DNA of 9,238 nt. Source: Patescibacteria group bacterium UBA918. GTDB taxonomy: Bacteria; Patescibacteriota; Minisyncoccia; Phycocordibacterales; UBA918. Location: NCBI GenBank assembly GCA_002293845.1, contig DBEA01000001.1:1359-10596 (forward strand). The letters are read 5' to 3'. Position numbers and translations under genes: made by a program. This document shows positions 6,101-9,238 of this stretch, piece after piece. The stretch's first letter is position 1, and every line of letters starts with the position of its first letter. Below the pieces are notes generated by a model that was not told where the DNA came from, searched no databases, and worked only from the letters and a program-made list of their open reading frames with translations.

Positions 6101-7757
6101 ATGTGTGCTGGCCGGGATTGTTATTGTCGGAGGCCGGCGCGTAACTGCTGATGATTTTGGACAATGTATCGTTGCCGGCTTCGATCTTATTGTTCATATC
6201 AAGCATGAAAGCTCTAATCGCCTCCTCCTGAGTCTTGAAGGTGTGAAAACGGCTGTCGCTGTTGCCGTCACTTCCCAGTAGGTCGTTATTGGCGGAGGTT
6301 TTTTCGATATTGAACAAATTACATCCTCCGCTGCAGGGAGTGCCCTTGGCATTTTGCGCGGCTGGATCGCCGGCAGGGTCGCCACCGCCTGACCAATTGT
6401 CATTCGATGATACGGGAGAAACGTGTGAGGTATTGCTGTTCCCTGTCGACCCTGCACCACCACCGTTGCCGGTAGTGGGGCCGGGGCCACCTTGAGATCC
6501 GGCCCCTGTGCCACCGGTACTCGGTCCGCTCGGCCCGGTCGTTTGCCCTCCGCCACCACTGCTATTGTTCGATCCGGTCGGTGATCCGGTGGACGATGTT
6601 CCAGGTCCTGCCGGACTGTTGCCGCCTCCAAGACCGGTGGCCAAGCCATCATGGTCCGACGCCGAGATACCCGAAGTCTTACCTCCGCCCGCGCTTCCCG
6701 GCGCGTTACTGTTACCACCGGTCGCGGCTCCGGCGCCACCAGCGCCAGTCCCTCCAAGAGAAACTCCCGCGACGGCGTTTCCTAGCGATATGTTAGGTGC
6801 CTCGGGCATGCCAAAGAAGCTCGACTGCAGAGAGTCTATTTGAGCGTCTATGTCGCCGAGATCGGCCTTGGCCTTGGCCATAGCGGCTTGGTCGTTGTCG
6901 TCGAAAGCTTTGTCCAGCGCGACATGAGCCGCCGCCTTCGCGGCCATGGCGGGAGCGACGGCCGCGGTGTAGGCCGCGAACGCCTTAGCGTCAGTGGTGA
7001 CATGAGATTTGGGGGAGATATTCACCTGAGCCGTATTGACAGGGGTAGCGTTAGCTACAGTCACGGGATTTAGGGCACTGAGGACCGACTTGGCGGCACT
7101 GGACAAGGCCGCAGCCGCATCTGTGATGCTCATATTAGCAGCGGCTGACACCATGCCAGCTGCTGCATTGGCCGCGGCTAAGCCCTGGGCCGCACCAATC
7201 TCCGCTTGTGCGACCGACTGAGGGTTTCCGACTTCGGCCGTCATACTCCCCACCACGCTACCTAATTCTCCCATGGCGTTCGCTGACAGCGTGGCGCCGA
7301 CATCGATACCCGGAACACTGGAACTGGTGGAAGGATTGAGTCCTTGAGCCTGGGCGTCGGCGATAGCACCAATGGCCGCCATGGCGGCCTCGACGCTCAT
7401 AGTCACACCGTCGACGCTCACCATGCCGGCGACCGCGTTGGCATCCTTGGTGGTATCGACCGCGGTCACGCCCACCTCCACTCCCGCCACCGAAGCGGCG
7501 GAAGCCACCGACTCGGCCGCGGCCGCGCTCGCGGCCGCTTCGGCCGAATCGGAGGTGCCATCGCCGTCGCTGTCGGATTCTCCTTGGCCGGTGCCAGCAC
7601 CTTCTCCACCACCACCTCCTACACTTCCGTATTGACTGCCGTCGGCTTCGCCGCCGGCCGCTCCCTCGAGTGCCGACACGGGGAAGGGAAGTACCAACGC
7701 CAACATCAACACCACTGACAAAACACCTTGGAACAAGGAAACGACACGTTTATTCAT
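3120..7757 (-). CDS. Giant modular secreted protein (protein B) with P5-like, M15-peptidase-like and Ig-like regions
   Basis: 1545 residues. Start ATG at 7757 is chosen because MNKRVVSLFQ opens a signal peptide (cleavage near V-S-A, 27-29) and matches protein A. The in-frame upstream extension to 8150 is antisense to another gene. Modules: Gly/Ser-rich linker with DSDGDGTSD (62-70), Ala-rich helices (72-230), charged helices (about 250-312), Gly/Ser-rich linker (334-460). Residues about 473-600 resemble phage 'structural protein P5' domains, with CNLFNI, FHTFKTQEEAIRAF, LSKIISSYAPASDNN and ARAETG in the expected order. Residues about 697-860 resemble M15/VanY-type peptidases, with NHT (764), AALDL (Asp777) and LMHIDV (His853). 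A Pro/Gly/Ser/Asp linker (905-998) and amphipathic helix (999-1018) follow, then an unrecognised domain (about 1050-1425) and a C-terminal Ig-like domain (about 1436-1545, Cys1483/Cys1525). There is no C-terminal anchor. Wall binding or cutting is inferred from distant resemblance only. Confidence 0.85.
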   Translation of the reverse strand: MNKRVVSLFQGVLSVVLMLALVLPFPVSALEGAAGGEADGSQYGSVGGGGGEGAGTGQGESDSDGDGTSDSAEAAASAAAAESVASAASVAGVEVGVTAVDTTKDANAVAGMVSVDGVTMSVEAAMAAIGAIADAQAQGLNPSTSSSVPGIDVGATLSANAMGELGSVVGSMTAEVGNPQSVAQAEIGAAQGLAAANAAAGMVSAAANMSITDAAAALSSAAKSVLSALNPVTVANATPVNTAQVNISPKSHVTTDAKAFAAYTAAVAPAMAAKAAAHVALDKAFDDNDQAAMAKAKADLGDIDAQIDSLQSSFFGMPEAPNISLGNAVAGVSLGGTGAGGAGAATGGNSNAPGSAGGGKTSGISASDHDGLATGLGGGNSPAGPGTSSTGSPTGSNNSSGGGGQTTGPSGPSTGGTGAGSQGGPGPTTGNGGGAGSTGNSNTSHVSPVSSNDNWSGGGDPAGDPAAQNAKGTPCSGGCNLFNIEKTSANNDLLGSDGNSDSRFHTFKTQEEAIRAFMLDMNNKIEAGNDTLSKIISSYAPASDNNNPGQHTSTIAGIVRGLNCDGCADFSGDQTLSKNDILGPLGQALAIATARAETGKNVPAATAQRGQELAKAVPSVPTVVDADGHYRAADPGTQAAVEAIIGASGPTVAIQADGTVAGAKDSTGAASSPSNVTDGSGTNADAITSDSSPAAVQKFWSGRNGVNAKLYNSDGKALVDENLLKAVAMGIQAFEAKNPGYHVQIQGPNGGRRGIGALTKTFNHTPQKGTGLGAALDLRVFQKDADGKPTGKGITNHPGSAFRGELSVGQAAPIYQQIFNETVVAAYEMGGKALAQTFRFGGYFGKGSVDLMHIDVLAHLGAANGTTLGGYSSGRVSQLGIKGNTGLQSWNNVAELAQQSAEERGNGNTGGGNTTPGTAPSTGPASPDTSTPSTENPDAPGTGTDPDSPADPNASPDGQSSQDGSPGSGGQNGVNPNEPTPTTPAEPDNEPDARPTTPKSLLDDIIETVKKIISDIIGKDGGDGHATSTPSALERSARNQTANAALALTTTTFSGHPLLTAAYEWLTGTRTVTETYADLPAILRTGQDSRPYVPVILTIDETGGTIQFDLLPVQNADMMTTPDTDQDWDDEESVNEGPSLVFDAEGNVLYSDGTYAPPFENGVGSDNGFDYTYLIERYRDGELVRTEFDVRGLPGNIFTKLWSRLTGGAAAFQLSDVDFVTYVYVNPDTSVSGDEYKDYTIALRDGSKRQVALPAVSDFEFYRQELEGIGYTGDPFALTILGIETARKSTERGPNAIERAVGWMTGSSDDQNPEHMPFANLDGILKNLSTDASDKIEESDITVINVYLEADFACPDPFGPAEAYAYEVVTAGGNIYGTMCGSGLSWAYADGIARDLFDRGYTANIITANSLRDVMIFFNETIPESPTPSTEPTSNLTNDVIFEVKSVANDGKTLTDWSAVESITISAGTRLYFRWNGAAYQQCLPFLNDNGVYALKASGSAMTTGNTESEGYDVPETSAIYRIECGGQRNGEFGVDTREIKIIIK
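4718..4733 (-). other. A8 tract in protein B followed by out-of-frame TAATAA
   Basis: On the minus strand the in-frame codons 1009-1014 read GTA AAA AAA ATA ATA AGC, which contains eight A in a row (4724-4731). Loss of one A, or a +1 slip, would bring TAA TAA into frame at once and end the product at residue 1011. That truncated form would keep the P5-like and M15-like regions and lose the unrecognised and Ig-like domains. Whether slippage happens is not known. Confidence 0.4.
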
Positions 7758-7812
7758 ATGAGGCCATTGTACTTGACCGGTGGTGTTCGTTAGTGGGAAT
7801 TTATGCACAGAA
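7690..7812 (-). repeat. Shared 123-bp 'front-end' block of protein B
   Basis: Ungapped partner of 2185-2307. It contains the upstream region, ATG and about 22 signal-peptide codons of protein B. Its outer end coincides with the T-tract of the preceding gene's terminator. Confidence 0.92.
7766..7771 (-). promoter_or_regulatory. Candidate -10 box (TACAAT) of protein B, leaderless arrangement
   Basis: TACAAT stands 8 nt before the ATG at 7757, as in protein A, and no Shine-Dalgarno site is present. The position predicts a start of transcription at or beside the ATG. There is no convincing -35 hexamer. The intrinsic terminator just upstream (7811-7835) means B must be transcribed from its own promoter in this short gap. 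Confidence 0.5.
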
Positions 7813-7835
7813 AAACACGTTAGATGTCTAACGTG
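7811..7835 (-). terminator. Intrinsic terminator behind the 120-residue secreted protein
   Basis: On the minus strand a perfect inverted repeat, CACGTTAGA / TCTAACGTG (7827-7835 / 7816-7824), is followed directly by TTTTT (7815-7811). The 2-nt gap means the real loop is probably 4 nt with an 8-bp stem. It insulates protein B from the genes to its right. Confidence 0.82.
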
Positions 7836-7851
7836 CGACGGAAACGAGTAA

Positions 7852-7876
7852 GCGCCGCGGATGGAATCCGCGGCGC
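7852..7876 (-). terminator. GC-rich 11-bp hairpin, probable first of two tandem terminators
   Basis: Perfect 11-bp stem GCGCCGCGGAT / ATCCGCGGCGC with a 3-nt loop, 26 bp past the stop at 7903. The following minus-strand sequence (TTACTCGTTTCC) is only weakly T-rich, so it may slow polymerase or protect the 3' end of the message rather than terminate on its own. Confidence 0.6.
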
Positions 7877-7902
7877 CTGGTAGTTCTTGTGAAGGGAGTT
7901 GT

Positions 7903-8265
7903 TCAGCTCCCGGGCTTGGGAGCCGCCGGCAGGTCGCCGGCGGTCGAGATGAGGTCGAACAGCTGCCGGGCGTGCGCAGTGTCGCGTACACGAAGCGGCG
8001 AGATGGGGAGTCCGTCGACCATGAAGACGTTGGCGTCGCCCTCGTCCTCGTCGCGACAGCGGATTTTGGTAATCCGCGGCTCGCCACCGAGAACGATCTT
8101 CCCTTCGGCGTTCCTTTCCGGGGCGATCCAGAACGTGACGCCATGGTCACAGGTGACCTTGACCTCCTGGTTTTCAGCCAGCTTGATTTCGTCGGCCGAG
8201 GCCGGCCCCGAGAAGAACATGGCGGCGACCATGAAGACCGCCAGGCTCATCAATGATTTGAACAT
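7903..8265 (-). CDS. Small secreted hypothetical protein, 120 residues, two cysteines
   Basis: The family is not recognised. The start at 8265 is chosen over the in-frame codon at 8289 because AGGAG lies 7 nt upstream and the signal peptide then begins naturally with MFKS. Residues 1-24 are the signal peptide (hydrophobic core 5-18, cleavage after A-S-A, 22-24), leaving a mature protein of about 96 residues. Two cysteines (39 and 70) probably form one disulphide. Residues 27-90 alternate hydrophobic and polar residues as in a small beta-sheet protein, with an acidic patch RDEDEGD (71-77). The tail is Pro/Lys/Gly-rich (APKPGS at the end). The gene has its own promoter and terminators, so it is a single-gene unit wedged between murE and protein B. 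Its codons are strongly G/C-ending, like those of murE and unlike those of protein A. Confidence 0.87.
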   Translation of the reverse strand: MFKSLMSLAVFMVAAMFFSGPASADEIKLAENQEVKVTCDHGVTFWIAPERNAEGKIVLGGEPRITKIRCRDEDEGDANVFMVDGLPISPLRVRDTAHARQLFDLISTAGDLPAAPKPGS

Positions 8266-8272
8266 CGTCTTG

Positions 8273-8277
8273 CTCCT
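8273..8277 (-). promoter_or_regulatory. Shine-Dalgarno site AGGAG of the 120-residue protein
   Basis: AGGAG with a 7-nt gap to the ATG at 8265. This decides the start and excludes the start 8 codons upstream, which would lie upstream of this site. Confidence 0.8.
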
Positions 8278-8315
8278 ATTGGTCCCCACTGAGGCGGGGG
8301 ATACTGCCTACCTAT

Positions 8316-8344
8316 CTTATACCATATGACCTATTTATTGTAAA
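8316..8344 (-). promoter_or_regulatory. Sigma-70-type promoter of the 120-residue protein
   Basis: On the minus strand TTTACA (8344-8339), a 17-bp spacer and TATAAG (8321-8316). It lies 10 bp past the murE stop. The predicted leader of about 40 nt contains a short GC hairpin, TCCCC / GGGGA (8301-8297 / 8287-8283), whose role, if any, is unknown. Confidence 0.72.
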
Positions 8345-8353
8345 GTACCGGTG

Positions 8354-9238
8354 CTATGATACGGATCGCAACTCTTCCTGCACCACTTTAGCGTCGCTCC
8401 AGGGTTGTTTGGCACCATTGGCACCCATGATGTACGGATCAGTGCCTTTGCCGGAGACGAGGACGTAGCCGCCATCGACCGCGACCTCGAGCGCGCGCTT
8501 GATGGCTTGGCGGCGGTCCATAATGATCTCCAGTTTCGATTTGTCTTCGATGGCCATGGCCATCTCCTCGACGATCTTCCGGGGGTTCTCGTCGTATGGG
8601 TCTTCGTTCGTCAAAATTATATGATCGCAATGTCGTTCGGCTATCGTTGCCATCTCTGGGCGTTTCCATTTGTCGCGACCGCCGCCGGTGTTGCCGAGCA
8701 CGCAGACCTTGGGAACGTCTTTGAAAGCCTGGTAGAGCTTCTCGAGCGAGTCGGGAGTATGGGCGTAGTCGACGACCGCGGTCACTTTCTTCGAAGCGTC
8801 GCGCGCGCTGTGGAAATGCTCGACCCGGCCCGGTACTTTCGACAAGGTCCCGAGAGCCTTCTCGATGTCCTTCCAAGAGATGTCGAGCGCGCGCGCCAGG
8901 GTGATCGCGGCGAGTGCGTTGTAAACGTTGAACAGTCCGACGATCGGGAGGCGGATAGTTATCTCCTCGTCATTCTCCTTGAATATCAAAGCCGCGCCGT
9001 CTTTGTGGAGGTTGTAGAGTTTGAGGTCTTGGAGCGAATAGGGGAGTCGTCTCTCCACATCGATCGCCAGAAAATCGTTACCGTGTTCGTCGTCGGCATT
9101 GGCGACGATATAGCGCGGGCGTTTCTTCGACGCCTCGAGCGCGCGCGCGATCTCCAACTTGGCCCGTTTGTATTTTTCGAAGGAGCCGTGCGATTCGATA
9201 TGCTCGGGGGATAGGTTGGTGAATATCAAAGCATCGAA
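8354..9238 (-). CDS. murE: UDP-N-acetylmuramoyl-tripeptide synthetase (MurE-type Mur ligase), 5' end beyond the right edge
   Basis: A cytoplasmic ligase of peptidoglycan precursor synthesis. MurE adds the third stem-peptide residue, usually meso-diaminopimelate or lysine, to UDP-MurNAc-L-Ala-D-Glu using ATP. The window holds about 294 C-terminal residues of a family that is normally about 480-500 long. The frame is open to 9238, so a TTG near 9229 is not the start. Seen in order: FTNLSPEHIESHGSF and NADDEHGNDF of the central ATP-binding domain, VVDYAHTPDSLEK at the junction to the third domain, GNTGGGRDKWKRPEM, then NEDPYDENPRK and SGKGTDPYIMG. NEDP stands where diaminopimelate-adding enzymes have DNPR, and GKGTD where most have GKGHE. 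The third-residue substrate is therefore uncertain. The gene ends with TAG, with no clear terminator before the next promoter. Confidence 0.93.
   Translation of the reverse strand, partial: FDALIFTNLSPEHIESHGSFEKYKRAKLEIARALEASKKRPRYIVANADDEHGNDFLAIDVERRLPYSLQDLKLYNLHKDGAALIFKENDEEITIRLPIVGLFNVYNALAAITLARALDISWKDIEKALGTLSKVPGRVEHFHSARDASKKVTAVVDYAHTPDSLEKLYQAFKDVPKVCVLGNTGGGRDKWKRPEMATIAERHCDHIILTNEDPYDENPRKIVEEMAMAIEDKSKLEIIMDRRQAIKRALEVAVDGGYVLVSGKGTDPYIMGANGAKQPWSDAKVVQEELRSVS

Noticed and set aside
6194..6843. Overlapping Pro/Arg/Gly-rich frames on both strands.
   Set aside because: They are shadows of the Gly/Ser-rich linker of protein B. Low-complexity GC-rich DNA gives open frames by chance.
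7508..7546. GC-rich palindromic stretch with repeated GCGGCCGC.
   Set aside because: It is explained by runs of Ala codons in protein B and has no position relative to a gene end or start that suggests a function.
7758..8150. In-frame N-terminal extension of protein B by 131 residues.
   Set aside because: It is largely antisense to the 120-residue secreted gene, crosses its terminators, has Arg/Ser/Pro-rich shadow composition and hides the signal peptide. The paralogue A starts at the equivalent of 7757.
8283..8301. Short GC hairpin in the leader of the 120-residue gene as a riboswitch or attenuator.
   Set aside because: A 5-bp stem with a 9-nt loop, no alternative pairing seen and no T-tract. 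Too weak to call.
8405..9214. Plus-strand frame of 269 codons.
   Set aside because: It is antisense to murE, which is well supported by conserved motifs.

Overview
The window is about 9.2 kb and holds five protein genes, four on the minus strand and one on the plus strand. It has no RNA gene, CRISPR array or insertion sequence that I can see. UGA, UAG and UAA are all used as stops, so the standard code applies. The most likely source is a bacterium of the Candidate Phyla Radiation (Patescibacteria, Parcubacteria-like). This is an inference from three things: a MurE with the motif NEDPYDENP where most bacteria have DNPR, very long low-complexity secreted proteins ending in an Ig-like domain, and mixed Shine-Dalgarno and leaderless-style starts. 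No ribosomal or other lineage marker confirms it.

Layout, right to left along the minus strand. The 3' part of murE (peptidoglycan precursor ligase) runs off the right edge. Directly behind it a good sigma-70-type promoter and a Shine-Dalgarno site drive a small secreted protein of 120 residues, closed by two hairpins, one of them a typical intrinsic terminator. Next is a giant secreted protein of 1545 residues (here protein B). It has a signal peptide, Gly/Ser- and Ala-rich stretches, a region resembling the phage 'structural protein P5' family, a region resembling M15/VanY-type peptidases, a Pro/Gly/Ser linker, an unrecognised domain of about 375 residues and a C-terminal Ig-like domain. 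A plus-strand gene for a 206-residue secreted protein converges on B at a shared hairpin terminator. Last is a second giant secreted protein (protein A). At least 750 residues are visible, it has no cysteine, and it runs off the left edge in a repeat-rich region.

The main result is that A and B are paralogues with the same 'front end'. A 123-bp block covering upstream DNA, start codon and most of the signal peptide is nearly identical in the two genes (6 mismatches by eye). Neither start has a Shine-Dalgarno sequence. Both have TACAAT 8 nt before the ATG, which suggests leaderless mRNAs. Behind the signal peptide the sequences diverge, although the order of modules (acidic Gly-rich linker, Ala-rich helices, charged helical hairpin) is kept for about 300-400 residues before the C-terminal parts become unrelated. 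This looks like a family of exported surface proteins that keeps a common expression and export cassette and varies its payload. In B the payload carries two modules related to cell-wall enzymes, so a role in wall remodelling or in contact with another cell is plausible but unproven.
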